A stretch of 64,000 nucleotides of DNA from Serilophus lunatus (taxonomy: Eukaryota > Chordata > Aves > Passeriformes > Eurylaimidae). The DNA is taken from positions 3,888,692 through 3,952,691 of the forward strand of contig VXBA01001255.1 of assembly GCA_013399895.1 (NCBI GenBank), in the 5' to 3' direction. Positions 47,592-59,837 of this stretch are shown piece by piece. Positions within the stretch are counted from its first letter, which is position 1. Every line of letters starts with the position of its first letter. The notes beneath the pieces were generated by a model that saw only the letters and a program-made list of their open reading frames with translations, was not told the DNA's origin and searched no databases. The position numbers were made by a program, and so were the translations under genes.

Positions 47592-47639
47592 CGTGTTGTT
47601 TGTAGATGGGCGGTTTCCTGTAAATGTTGACACCTTGAT
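47592..47639 (-). CDS. ABLIM1: ABLIM1 cassette-type exon, DQGVNIYRKPPIYKQH
   Basis: The 48-nt exon encodes the sixteen residues named in the call, with Asp and the following residue split across junctions (phase 1-1). Human has DQGINIYRKPPIYKQH. Acceptor TCACAG, donor CACG|GTAAAT. The IYRKPPIYKQ motif is shared with dematin, marking this as the conserved abLIM/dematin core of the linker. Being a multiple of three with equal phases, it can be skipped without a frameshift. Confidence 0.97.
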
Positions 47640-49881
47640 CTGTGATATTAAGAAACAGAAAAAAGGGAATTTGAGAACTACTTCAGTTGTAGATAAAGAT
47701 AACTCCAGCACTAAAACAACAGACAGACCAAATCAAGGATATAGCACAAGGAAAAGCCAGAGAGCTATTTATAGTTTTATACAAAATCAGATTATTTAAA
47801 GAAAAGGAAACGTAAGAACAAGTGAAAAGTCAAAGACATGTGGTATGAAGTCCTTTGGAGCTGATTCTGTAACATGTGGATGCATCAAGTCATGATTTTC
47901 AAGTGGGACAAAAGAAGAAATGTAAGCAGGCAAGACATTTCAATGGTGAAAATAAAAGCCATTTGGGGAAAACTATCCCAAATAACTTTTGTGGAAAATT
48001 GTGCTTCAGTCGTAACAGCTCAATTTTCTTTCCAACTGACTGGTTGGATTGAGCAGAGGAGAATGCAGTGAGCCTACAATTCACTTCCAAATCCAGAGAA
48101 CAAAAGTGCTTCCTTGGACACTGTTTTAAGCAGCAACACTTCTGCAAGTGAGAGAAATGCTTTATGCAGTGTAACTGATATGCTACGAATTCTTGAACCA
48201 CAAGGATAGATTTTATTTCTTTTTTTTGGTAACTTTTTTTGTGTAAGGCCCACCACATTGCATATTATATATATAAATCAGAATAAAAACACTTCCCAGA
48301 GCTCTAATGCAGTAAATCTACAGCATGTCTAACAGATACCACAGTTTTACAAATAATAATCTAAGACAGAAACCAATTTGTTCTAAACTACCTTCCCACC
48401 CAAGCCAACACTCCATGTATTCGGCACAGCTACAAATACAAAAGTTAATCCAAAATCAGTGCTGCAGTGCAAAAATGTGCCAAAATCTTATTAGAAGACC
48501 AAACTGAGCTACTGGGAACTAGAAAATTCATGTCAGAAATCCAGTTTTCTACGTTATTCTGCCTGAAAAGAAGTTTTAAATTACATTACAATGAAAGATG
48601 AAGAGGGATTTCAGAAACACATGTGGTGTATCACAGATACAGTTGAAGTGCTACAGGAGACAACTTTGCCTTCAGCATTAAGGAAAGCTAATCCTAAAAA
48701 TCTACTGAAGCAGAGGCAAATCTTACTCTGCAGAGCCCTATATCCTTAATTTAACAGGCAAACTCATTGCACTCAAAGACACTGTGGTATTTCAGTCTTG
48801 TGTGTCATCTGTTATGGCTACTTGACCAGCAAATAGGTACAAACATTACAAGGGTCGTCATGCAGTACTTTTGCGCACATCTACACCAGAAAGCTCTAAG
48901 GAGGGCAGGAGCACAGCTCCTTCTGTGCCACTCTCCCATCATGCTCAAGATTATTACTCACAGCTATTCATGCACTTAGGCTTCAGCTTACGCAAGTCCA
49001 AGTGAGCCAGGTTAGCTTAAGTGGTTAAACCAGCCGACCTCAGCCAGGCCAGGTCGCACTGGCTGAAGGGGGTGTGCAGTTTATTCACCAGACCTGAGCA
49101 AAGGGGTAAGAGCAGCAACCCCTGGCAATGTGGAGGGAGACTTGGCTAAAAGGGACCTGAGGAATAACTGGATGTAATAAGGCTCTCAGCTAGAATGGAT
49201 GCAGTCAGATGTATTTCCATAACCTTAGGGACACACAGTCTCATCCCATCAAAATCCAAGACAAATGATCTTCTCAGATGTTGAAACAACTGTGGAGCTC
49301 ACTTCAAAACAGAAATTTCCCTTTTTAGAGAGTACATCCTAAGGCATTCATATCCTTGGTCTTTGCAAAGACACCAACTATTGACAAAACAAGTAAAGAG
49401 ACATCCTCATCTCCTTTAAAAAAAGGATCACTTAACTAGAACTATTTGGTTCAAGACTGAAACAAGCCACTGCAATGTGAATGAACAACATATATAATGG
49501 CTCAGTGGTCACCTCCTTTCTGCATGTGAATCAAAATCAACTCCTCTAAAATTAGGAGAGCCATGCTGGTGCTCAGCTGGTGCAACTGGGAGAAAAATAA
49601 AGTCCTACATAGCACATATACAGCTCACAGGCCACCAACGGACACTGAAAACCAAGGCATTCTGATAGTGAAACACCTGACCGACAGAATAGGTAAAAAT
49701 CAAAATGAACCCCCACATCTCTTAAGGCACTACTTCTCTCAGCAAACCTAGAAGCAGTTCCAAACCCTGAGGGTGAAACCCATGGCAAACAGTGTGAAAC
49801 GATGGAGACAAGACAAAAGTTACAGAGTCTACATTCTACACTGTGACAGGACACCGAGACACACACAGTGCCAGCTCCTAC
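47640..49881 (-). other. ABLIM1: ABLIM1 intron
   Basis: About 2.24 kb, phase 1, GTAGGA donor. Chance minus-strand frames are present (47899-48258), but no exon is recognised. Confidence 0.9.
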
Positions 49882-49986
49882 CTGGAACATGGAAATGTTT
49901 AGGGGCCTGAGCGTAAGTTGGAGTGAGAGGGCGACTGTCAGGCCGATAGGGGACAGGGGAGTTCCGACCGCTGGACGGCTCATTGC
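49882..49986 (-). CDS. ABLIM1: ABLIM1 cassette-type exon, NEPSSGRNSPVPYRPDSRPL
   Basis: The 105-nt exon, phase 1-1, encodes (G)NEPSSGRNSPVPYRPDSRP and then LTPTYAQAPKHFHVP. Human differs at about one residue (NSPLPY). The acceptor is TTGGAG, an unusual GAG rather than CAG or TAG; the donor is CCAG|GTAGGA. The sequence is a proline/serine-rich disordered segment with several SP sites. The exon can be included or skipped in frame. Confidence 0.96.
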
Positions 49987-50749
49987 CTCCAATGAAAGAA
50001 TGGAGAAAACAAAATGAGAAGAGGGAGAGCAATTAAAAAAAAAAAAAAGAAAAGCAAGCCCAATCAAACCCAAATAAAACTGGTGGAATCAAAACCTCCA
50101 GGGAGAAAAGAAGTTGAACCAAAAGTATAAATATAAACAATAAGGAGAACTGGTAGCCCTGGTGACTTTTTTTTTTTTTCCCTGATATTCCTGCAGAGAC
50201 AAAAATTCACGTTCAGGCTGGAGTTGAGGTTTGAGCAGCTCATTCTGAGGGCATGCAGGCAGGAGCTGTGTGCTTGTAGCTGGTGATTAGACGGGCAGTG
50301 TGGAAAAGAAGAATGGAAGGTTACTAGGCAATGATTAGTACGGAGATTGATATTTGGAATTAAAAGGCGCAAACACAGAGCATAGTAGTTGAGATGCAAA
50401 CCCAAAGCAGATAGAAGCAGATGCTGGCATTTACTACAGTTCACTAAACCAAAAGTACACAGAAATTAGAAACAGAAAATAGCTGTTAGGCCACTTGGCC
50501 CATATCAAAAGGCATAACTGTTCCTTACACACTCTTTCATTGGTTTAGAAAAATTCTGATATGGCAAAATAATTTGTAAAGCAGTGCAGCCCATCTGGTG
50601 GCTGTGCCCACATTGCTGGTGCCACTCCAAATCTTTGTCAATGCCAAATTTGGCTCTGATGACAATACTTCACCACTGCTGATTTAGCAAATCTGAGTCT
50701 TATGTCTATAAACTTTAGTTCCATTTTGCACACGCAGTTTGTTCCATTG

Positions 50750-50832
50750 GTAGGATTATTCTTACAGGGACTATTTCTTTGCCTCCTAATTTGTAGGATT
50801 ATTCTTACAGGGACTATTTCTTTGCCTCCTAA
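50750..50832. repeat. Perfect two-copy tandem duplication, 43-bp period
   Basis: A 40-base sequence beginning GTAGGATTATTC and ending GCCTCCTAA occurs at 50750-50789 and again without mismatch at 50793-50832, separated by TTT. Perfect identity in intronic DNA points to a recent duplication or to a slippage polymorphism or assembly artefact. Confidence 0.95.
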
Positions 50833-53280
50833 CAATGCATCACAGCAATTCAGTGGCCCTGAGAGTTCCTGTTTCTTGCCAGGGCAAGAGGGCTGTTGCA
50901 GAATCATGCTGGTTGATCCTAAGCATCAAGACTTAACAGCCAGATAACCAAACATGTCTCTGTGTGTACCTTAAAAGAATGCTGCAGCCTTTTATGCTGT
51001 GCCATTCTTCAAACTAGTGCAAACTTGTACTAAGGAAAACCATCCACATGGGTGCTTGTTTTACCTGGGTGAGGGCGACCACAACAGTGAGAAAGAAGTA
51101 GGGAAGCATAAAACCACTTCTATAATTCAAATATTCACAAGGGCTTAAAAAAACCTAGAAAAGCTGATTATGAAACCAAGGAAAAAAAGTGGAGTGGAGG
51201 GAGGAGAGAATTATAACAAGTATAGGAGAGCTATAAAACACAAGAAAAATGAAATTGCAGGCCTCCTTTCAGCTACAGGTTTCCTATGTCCTGTTAGAGG
51301 ATGCAAAACCTTGGACTCAGCACAATTCTTATTTATATATTTGTGGAAGGGGGGAAATAGGTGCAGGAGAAGGATAAAATAAGGTTTTTTTGCAATTTAC
51401 ACAAAAAAAATCCTCTTTTAGTTCAAATCTTCTTTCATAGCCATCTGCCAATCTAAAAGGCACCGAAAGGGAGAAAAAAAAATGCTCTTTCCGAACCTTG
51501 CTGGGACAGATGTGCCACAGAGGTCTCTGCCAGTATACAAGTTAACCCATCTGCATATACATGTTTTATAAATTACGTGCACAATTCAGGGGGCTTGGCT
51601 GTAAAATTTTGTCCAGATGAATGCACGTGCAAAATTCTATATTTACCACTTGGATATTTCAACTCTAAAAGACACAAAGTTCTTTCAAGCACATGATCCG
51701 ATGGTGGTTTTCTATTTTGGTGAAGCAATGCTGAGCTTCTGGCCAGGTAACATTAAGTCATAGCCCTACTAACTCCAAAAAGCATTATGAAGGATTAATT
51801 AAAACATTTTTGTTATATCTCAATATATGGTCCTTGACTTAGCCATTCTAATTCTATTTCTCTGGCCTTTGAAATAGTGTGATGGTGAAACACCTCACTT
51901 AGTTAAGCTGATTTTACTTATATGTTTTGTTTCTATTGAGAAATTGTGAGTTTATTTTAGCAAAATCGTTGTTTTATAAGGAAAAAAAAACCCCATACAA
52001 ATATTTATGTAGTCTCAAGATATAGTTAATTCTTTATAGAGACGTGTCACTTTGCTTTTCTGCTTCCATTAGCAATTAGTACACCCAGTGAGAGAGAAGA
52101 AACAAAAGAGATTCATTGGCCTGTGGGCTTGTCACAAGAGAGAAGTCACAGTTATATTTACCTGTTGGGAATTCGCAGCCAAAAAGTGGGCATGTTCAAT
52201 TTGCAATGCCTCTATCATCAACACTACAAATACATGGAAGAAATTCTTCTTATACCCCTCTCTATCTCAACTAGACATAACCAAGTATGTTCACACCCAT
52301 AGTCCTGTATCTGAGACATAGATAATTTGTTTAGAGAGGACTGGTAGTGTTGTCTAATGCACCCAGTACCAGGCAGACAATTACTGTGGTATCATCCTAC
52401 ATGTGAAGCTTTACAGATGTCTCTGCTGGCTTTATTTCCTGGAGTTCCTGTGCAGTCTCTCTCTTCCTAATGACTCCTGCCAGTAGTGACAAATAACTCT
52501 CCTTTACACTTCCCAGGATGGCACATTCATTACCTTCAGCCTCTTCCATAGGGAATGGTACATCTACTTATATTCTCATTAGACCATCCCTGAGGAGACC
52601 GCTCTCATAACAAGGCTTAAGTGCTTCAGACATAGCTGTAAAATCACCCATAATTTATGGAAGCAGTGCCAACATCTGCAGAAATGTGCATATGCACACA
52701 GGAAAGCAGAGCTCCTGGATGCCTGCCCCTGCCTCCCTGGGCCTGCTTGCAGCTTTACATAAAAGTAGGGGCTGTGCATGCCCTGAATTTGTATTCTTTG
52801 CTGTGCCTGGATAGGAGAGTCTCTCTCTTACTGTCTCAGATATGCCATAACTACTGTTAACTCCCCAAAGCAACAAGAGCACTCTAGATCACCAACACGG
52901 TAGAAAGAACTAGTCTCCTCCCAAAGCATGAATTGAATATGTATATAGGTTGAGGTGCAGGGGTGGGGGGGAACATATTCAGAGATAACAGAGTAAACTT
53001 AATATAAAAATCAATCCCTAGAGCTCAGCAGAAGTGAAACTCAGAGGCTTTTTTTTTTTTCTTTCATTGTCTTTACTCCATCAGATAGATTTTGTTTTCT
53101 ACAGCTCAATTTGTTAAGCAGGTTGCCATAGCAGTCAGGAATATAATTGCTTGCCTATACACACAGCACAGTGTAATGCAGGTCCCTGCTGCCTTCTGAA
53201 GTGCTCACCACTGGGCTCACTGTGTGATTCACAAACTGAGTTCACAGAATCAGGCCAGAAAACCCATATGCAATCAACAC

Positions 53281-53330
53281 TGAGCCTTCTGATAACTTGC
53301 AACAAACAATGAGCCTTCTGTCAGCTTGCA
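53281..53330. repeat. Imperfect two-copy duplication, 29-bp period
   Basis: TGAGCCTTCTGATAACTTGC (53281) and TGAGCCTTCTGTCAGCTTGC (53310) differ at a few positions. This looks like an older local duplication inside the intron. Confidence 0.8.
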
Positions 53331-56047
53331 GTCTAGTTGCTCTACTTCTGAATAGACACAGCTCAACAATACCTGAAATCCTAAGTCCTACTCAGGTTTT
53401 GTCAAACTGATGTTCACCTTGTCCAGATGTGTAGCCCTTATTTCAGGGACTAAACTAAAAATCATGAAACAGCTAAAACAGCTGCTTTCCAGAGCAGAAC
53501 TTTCAGCTGCATCCACAAAACCCTGGAAATAGTTACCAGGTACAGAGAACATTTGATATCAGAGACCTGCCTCAGGGAAGGAAAGCAGGAACTTGAGAAA
53601 ACCAAGGACCAAATTCACTATGTAAGTGGATAGATTCCTCACAAGAAGGTCTGTGAGCAAAGGAATACCCATTACTTTGGAGCTCTGTACATGAAAAACT
53701 TACTGGGGTTTTGCAGTATTCTTGAATGCCTCTAAAAAATTCTAGGCATGTGAGATGAAATCCTGGCTCTCAATAAGAGTTTTGTCTCCGATTTCAGAAG
53801 GGCCAGGGTTTCTTTCATTTGTAGAGTTGTTTTGATTCTTTCATAGCAAAGACAGTACTTTATTGAGACAAGACCAAAGTCAATGGAGAGTCCAAATTAG
53901 ATTAAATGAAGTCTAAGCTAATGAATATTACACACTCTTCCATCCTGTTGAACATATATGTTACATCAACAAACTAATCACTAAGACTTTCTGAGGCATA
54001 TTTAGCCCCTTTCACTCCCCTCATTTCTTTACTTTTGCCTTTAAGCCTTATGTTGTATGAAAACACACTGCAACTGGTCTAAATGTCTACTTTTCTGGCT
54101 TGATGATACAAAATAGCACAGGTGTAATGTGTCATATGACATTAATTATCATTATGCTGTGTGGAAATCATGCCCCTCTACCAAAGCACTTTAGGCATGA
54201 TCCATATATTTTGACTCTTAAAGGGAACCCCCCCCCCTAAAACTATAGCTTTAAGAAATCTTTCTAACAAACTTACATCCAGGTCAGCTTCCTGCTAAAA
54301 GTATAAGTGAGAAAGGCTGATCAAGTAAAAAGGAGATCACAAAATGTCTCTTTTTTTTGAATCACTGCAAATATATCTATCACATCTAATTAATCCCAGA
54401 CAGTGCTATTGTCCTCATTTCAGATATATTTTCAAGGCTCTACTTCCCTAATAGACACTGAAATGCTACTCCAGAAAAAAGAATGCAGTTCTTCAAACTT
54501 TGAAAAAAGATACCCAAAATACCCAAGGCAAACCCCTACAAATAAGAATATCAGGCAGTTCCAGGAGCTTTGCCAAGTTATGACACATAAACGCTGCTCA
54601 GGCCTTCAAATAATTGTTGATTCTTACAACATCTTCTGTGGCACATCTGATAAAAACCATACTCACCTCTTTGTCTACAGTGCTTGTAATCCCACTTGGC
54701 CTTTTGGACCAGTAACTGAGATAGATACCTAATCTATACACCAGGTAGTTCTTTGAAATCTGAAAACAATAAGCATGGATTTCCAATAGTTCTTCTCATT
54801 TATCTGTTGAAGAAGCTATTTTCTCAAGAGAAAAAGAATGAAAATGCCATTTGAAAGAGTGTGAGCATTAATTTTGATTTACAGCAAAGAAATGTTGAAA
54901 TAGCAAGGACTATAAATTAACTGCATGCTGAAATGAGCACTATTTTTAAGGGTCCCAATTTTTTTTCAATGAGGTTTTTTTTAAAAATAGTGACATAATA
55001 GAAAGGGGACAGTGCAGATTAACAAAAATCATCTAAAGAAAAGGCAAGAATAAAATTAGTAATGGTGATTTGAATGCTTAAAGAGCTATGATGTTGAGAT
55101 CTATCAGCATTTCTTGAAAGCTCATGGCAACAACTTTCTTGTAACTGCTTTTGGTTGTCTCCAGTTTATCTACATTCGTTCAATTTACTCAGCTGCCTGT
55201 TTTTGAGCTCTTTTAAGTGATATAAGCTGTGACCTTCTTCCCCAACAGAAGAGATGGCCCAGTCAGGGTGCTTCAGTAGAAATTAAAGTAAAAATCTGGT
55301 CACGGAAAGCAAGAAACAAAACTAAAAGCTCATTGAGCTAAATGAGCTCCTTGAAGGGACACAATGAAAGAACAATCCTCCTCCAAGCCAAATAATGGAA
55401 CATAAAAGACTGAAAAAAAGACCACATCCTCAAATAATGTAAATCCTTGCAATGCTACTGCCTTCAGCAGAGCCTGCTGATTCACACTAGTTGAAGAGAG
55501 GCCTAGAGATTTTAATTTTACTTTGCTGGGCCCTAATTATTGCCATGTGAATAATAAAGATTAACTTAATTGTTGCCATTGATCTTTTTACGATAATCTT
55601 TTTTTTTACTTCTCCATAGTTTTGATTGCCTTGCTCTCATTCAGGCAATATTGTAGTCAAGTTGTTCAATGCATGCTTAAAGAACGTGGAACTAGTAATT
55701 AAATTTGATACGCTGACTGCTGAGGTGATTGTTATGTACTGCTTTAGAAAGAAGCTAAACCAGGCACGTACAGGTTCTAAATAATAAATGGTAATCCTTT
55801 TCTGTGTAATTCTACTGGGTAAATGCTGGATGACTCTTCAACTAGGGCCCTTAGAAATGACATATTTCCTCCAAAAAAAGGACATTATGTCTATTCTGAC
55901 GTAGTTCTAAGTGCAACGGCACATTTCGAAGCATGCTCAGCTACACAGCCAACGACCACCTCACAGAGATACACCTTATCAGCTCTGCCAGAATGCTAAG
56001 AAATCTCCAGCCTGGAGGGTACTCCCTGGAGAGGCCTGGCTCCTTAC

Positions 56048-56167
56048 CTTTGACATGGGGGATGAAGTGGTGTCGGAAGGGGGAGTTGGGGCGGGAGTCA
56101 TGGTGAGTGGAGCTGAGACTGCTCGTGCGCAGGTGTGACAACCGCTGCACACCAGTGGAGAGCAGCT
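56048..56167 (-). CDS. ABLIM1: ABLIM1 cassette-type exon, ELLSTGVQRLSHLRTSSLSS
   Basis: The 120-nt exon, phase 1-1, encodes ELLSTGVQRLSHLRTSSLSS and then THHDSRPNSPFRHHFIPHVK. It has acceptor GCCGCAG and a strong donor AAAG|GTAAGG. It is not in the commonest human abLIM1 protein, where HFHRPG continues directly to NEPSSGRN, but the SSPFRHHF-like sequence belongs to alternatively spliced abLIM forms as far as I recall. Phase, splice signals and serine-rich composition fit a cassette exon between its neighbours. The local GC content is higher than in the flanking introns, as expected for coding sequence. Confidence 0.88.
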
Positions 56168-58427
56168 CTGCGGCAGCAGGGAGTCGGGGGGCAGAACAAA
56201 ATGAAAACAAAGAAAAGCAATAAGAGAAAGGCAGGGAAGGAGGCTTCAAAGGAAGGGGAGGGAAAAAAAGGCATTGAACAATTAGAATTCTGAAAAGAAG
56301 GAAGGAGAAAAAAAAAAAGGTTAAAGACGCACCAAGGGGTTCGTAAATGTTAGACAAAGTTACAGGAAGTATTAGAAGAGAGGCTTAGGTTTGAACTGCA
56401 TCACTAATTTAGCGTAACATTATTGGCTTAATGAGCTTCTGATCTACGCCTTGTTACCCGAAAGTAGCCTGCTACCAGCATGCAAACATCACAAACACTG
56501 ACGCTCTATTAGTTAAGAAAGCAGCTGGTTTGGAAAGTGCCTGACCAAAAAATGTCAGCCAAGAGGCATGCAAGATGTTTTCTATTGTTTTAAGACATTC
56601 CAAAAATGCTGCCAACATCAGCTACAGCACTGCAGGAGGAAAAGGCTGCAAACTTTTTCAGAACTTGTAGCACTCAATTTTTGAAGAACCTTATGCTGAC
56701 AACGTCAATACAGCAGTTCACTTCTCTCTCAAGGGCTAGCTGGGAGCAAAAGAGAAGTTATCTGGGGCCACTGGGTTTATTCAGAGGGAAATTTTTCTTG
56801 GTGAAAAGAAGTGCTATTAGGAGAAAAAACGGTACATATACATGTGCTATTATTCAACATGAATAATCACTGTAGGAAAACAATTACTGTAGGAAAATTA
56901 TTAAAGTAGCATTAATGATTACACCAAAGCAGGGCAGAAAATATCAAATGATGAATTTTACAGAATGACTTCTGTGTCATACAAGGAACAGTAACAGGTG
57001 ACCTAAAGATGAGATCATCTGAATAGAGATGGGTTTGAACAAATATCTTCTTAAAAAATCTCTCAGGCTGCAGACTTTTGAAGATTTTACATTTGGATTC
57101 AAACTCTGGCTTAGGACCATCTGCCCATCACAAGAGTTACATCAGCAGAAACTGCGTCTGGGGAAGGTCTTTGACTGAACACAGGCAGTAAAACTCAATC
57201 ACAGTAGTTTGGAATAGGGCCTGGATTTGTTCATATCCCTGACACAACTGATACAAATAGAAAAATCCCCTCAAAATTGCCAAAATCAAGAGACAGAAGT
57301 TTGCAGCTTTTTCATGCCTTCACGTCTCTTTCGGTTTCAGTTGTAACGTCGTCTTAAAACACAGTCATGTTGTCACCACCAAGCATCAGACAAAATTTGC
57401 TTCTGTCCCACCTCCCTTGGGTCCTTTAAATAAGCCATTCACTGACAGACACAATTGGCTGCTTTCAGCCCACTCCCACTAGGAAATGGCTACAGCATTC
57501 AAGTTCCACAGTGGTGGCTTTATTATAAATCTTTAATTTTAAAAATGCAGCTCCCATTGCATATGGGCTTTTGGCATCCCAACTGTTCAGCTGTAATCAC
57601 CAAGGAAGATGAAACTGCGATTGTATCACTTAATTTAAAAACAGATTACAAAGATTTAATTCATTACCATACACAATAAAACCAGTCTTGAAAAGTCTTC
57701 AATGAATACCATTTAGCAATACATTTTGATGCAGTTTGGGTGTGGATGAATAGTTCATTTTCATATCTTGCTTTGATATACACAACCAGTAATCTTGAAT
57801 ACACTGGGAACCTGAGTGACCTGTATATTTTATAGATTGCACATAGAACTGCTAAAGCAGAAAATGAAGTTTGTGTTTTTAAGTATTCCCAGGCAATTGC
57901 CTATGGCTTTAATTGAGAAAGACACCTTGTGAACCATGAATTCATGTTTTAAAAATGACTGAAAATTTGGAACATTTGGCTGTTTTGCTGCTGAATATGA
58001 GATTCTATGGCTGCACCAAGCTTTAAATGATTTTTTTCATGAGGGATTAAACCTACATTACCGACTTCTGTATAGTCAAGCCATAATTTTTGTTTCCAAT
58101 ACGTCATACTTTTCTCAGACTCTAGAATGAAGTTTGTGATTCACTTCTGCAAATTTTTTCTTGCTTTCAGAAACATACAAATATTTAAAAAAGAATTGAT
58201 TGGAAATAAATCCAGAAGATACATACTTATGACATAAGAAAGCCTCGTGCAAAAGACTATGACAACCAACAACAAAAAACCAAGTAGAAAACGAGATATT
58301 AAAACACGCAACTATTTTTTAATCCTAAATTTACATTTCTAAGAGAAACAAATGCTTCACTGCACCATTAAGTGGCACAATAAAGTAAGAATGGTTTGAC
58401 ATGTACTTCTAATGCATTTGCCCTTAC
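56168..58427 (-). other. ABLIM1: ABLIM1 intron
   Basis: About 2.26 kb, phase 1, GTAAGG donor; purine/pyrimidine-rich tract before the acceptor (about 56200-56320). Nothing else recognised. Confidence 0.9.
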
Positions 58428-58557
58428 CAGGTCTGTGGAAATGCTGAGGGGAACGTGACATGGTGGGTGTGTAGCTGTGACGACTGTACACTGGAGAATT
58501 AATGGAGCCCTGACTAGTAGACCTGTGAATCATGCGATCACGAACATCTTGATAACC
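58428..58557 (-). CDS. ABLIM1: ABLIM1 exon, GYQDVRDRMIHRSTSQGSIN
   Basis: The 130-nt exon enters in phase 0 (TTCTGCAG acceptor) and leaves in phase 1 (CCTG|GTAAGG). It encodes GYQDVRDRMIHRSTSQGSIN and then SPVYSRHSYTPTMSRSPQHF and HRP(G). Human is nearly identical (TTSRSPQHF). The segment is a disordered, serine-rich region with many possible phosphorylation sites just after the LIM domain region. It contains the first in-frame methionine (MIHRSTS) after the 59802-59837 exon, a candidate start for transcripts beginning within the gene. Confidence 0.97.
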
Positions 58558-59801
58558 CTGCAGAACAGAAGCATTCACTCATGAATCTAAACGTACATCA
58601 CACATCTTCAGCAGCACTTAACTTTCGTGGATCTGAAGGCATCAGCAGAAGTTCCTGAGATAGCAACATCCCTTAAACTTTCAACTGACTTCATTATTAC
58701 TGGTCTCCAATGATCTGTTCCAAAGACTCCAGCTTGGGAGAGAGTTCAGCCTTGGAAGGTATCAATTCCACCTGTAATTTCTGTTAAATTCTATATAGTT
58801 CTAGATATGCTCACATTCCCTGATTCCATAAGGGAAGCTGCATCCAGAGCAATGTCTTGCACAACACACATGAGCTGGCCTTCAGCTACTTAACCTGGAG
58901 ACCAGCAAGACTTCAATAGCTACAGCAGAGAGCTCTCTGTGGCTGATTTACCAAGAGTTACAACTAGCTATATCAATAGATATTTAGTACTCAAATTAGA
59001 TTCCCCTTGTATCTGAAAACATGACACCATCTTGTATAGCACAATTCAATTTACTTGGTTTCCTGGGGAAATGAGCCAGTAAAAGAAAGAAACAAAAAAG
59101 ACCCTCAAAACAAATCCACTCCCAAAAACTCCACAAAGCAAACCTAACTACAACAAAAGGGAAATGACTGATGCTAATGCATGAAGATTTAAAAGAAATT
59201 TTATAGTCACTTTTTAAACATGTAGGAATTAGTACAACTTTTGCAAATGAGAAACACCCTCCACCCCCAAAATGATAATGCATAAGCAACAGCATCTATT
59301 GTCGCCTGACAAATGACTTCCCAAATGTTTCCTGTTACTATGATGTTCAAATTAACTCCTATGACAAAGCAAAAGCAAAACAAACCACACTTATGTTTTC
59401 TTCAAGACAAAACTGCAAATGTTTCAGTAGCAAACGTGGGTCATTATTTAGATGCTTGGAGTAGCATTTTATCTCATATAAATCATCCAGCTCTTGAGAT
59501 CTGAATCCGTCTGTGCCACAAGGAGGAATGTACCAGAAGTGACGCCTGCTGGACAAAGGGCTCTGCTTTACAGACAGCAACAGGGGAAGAGTGGCAGCTT
59601 CCCCTTCTGTACAATCTGTCAGTAAGAGCTAAATGTTTCTTTCTTAGAAATAATTGTTGTTAAGTTTCAAAATTCAGAAAACATGTCTATGTGGTAAACA
59701 GAGTTGGATCAGACTGATAACAAAATCAACACCTGGATTTGCTCAAGTGAATAATTCTAATCACAGTGAGATACTGCCCCCAAAGGTTCCACCAGACTTA
59801 C
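58558..59801 (-). other. ABLIM1: ABLIM1 intron
   Basis: About 1.24 kb, phase 0, GTAAGT donor. No exon or repeat family recognised. Confidence 0.9.
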
Positions 59802-59837
59802 TTCTGCAGAAGGGGTAGGTGATAATGTCCTTGGAGA
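59802..59837 (-). CDS. ABLIM1: ABLIM1 36-nt exon, SPRTLSPTPSAE
   Basis: A small exon with a good acceptor (TCTTTGCAG) and a perfect donor (GAA|GTAAGT), phase 0 on both sides. It encodes SPRTLSPTPSAE, identical to human abLIM1 immediately before GYQDVRD. It holds two SP and one TP proline-directed sites. At 12 codons it is too short to be noticed by frame length; it was recognised by homology and its splice sites. The preceding exons (VDNEILDYKDL region and the four LIM domains) lie beyond the right edge. Confidence 0.95.

Larger units (their letters stand above)
49987..56047 (-). other. ABLIM1: ABLIM1 intron (6.1 kb)
   Basis: Largest complete ABLIM1 intron in the window, phase 1, GTAAGG donor. 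It contains a perfect 43-bp-period tandem duplication (50750-50832), an imperfect 29-bp-period duplication (53281-53330) and several homopolymer runs (for example A near 50035-50048, C10 near 54228-54237). No further exon was recognised, although the size leaves room for an unrecognised cassette exon. Confidence 0.88.

Noticed and set aside
49573..50073. 166-residue minus-strand frame
   Set aside because: It overlaps the real ABLIM1 exon (49882-49986) but in another frame from the exon's reading, so it is a shadow.
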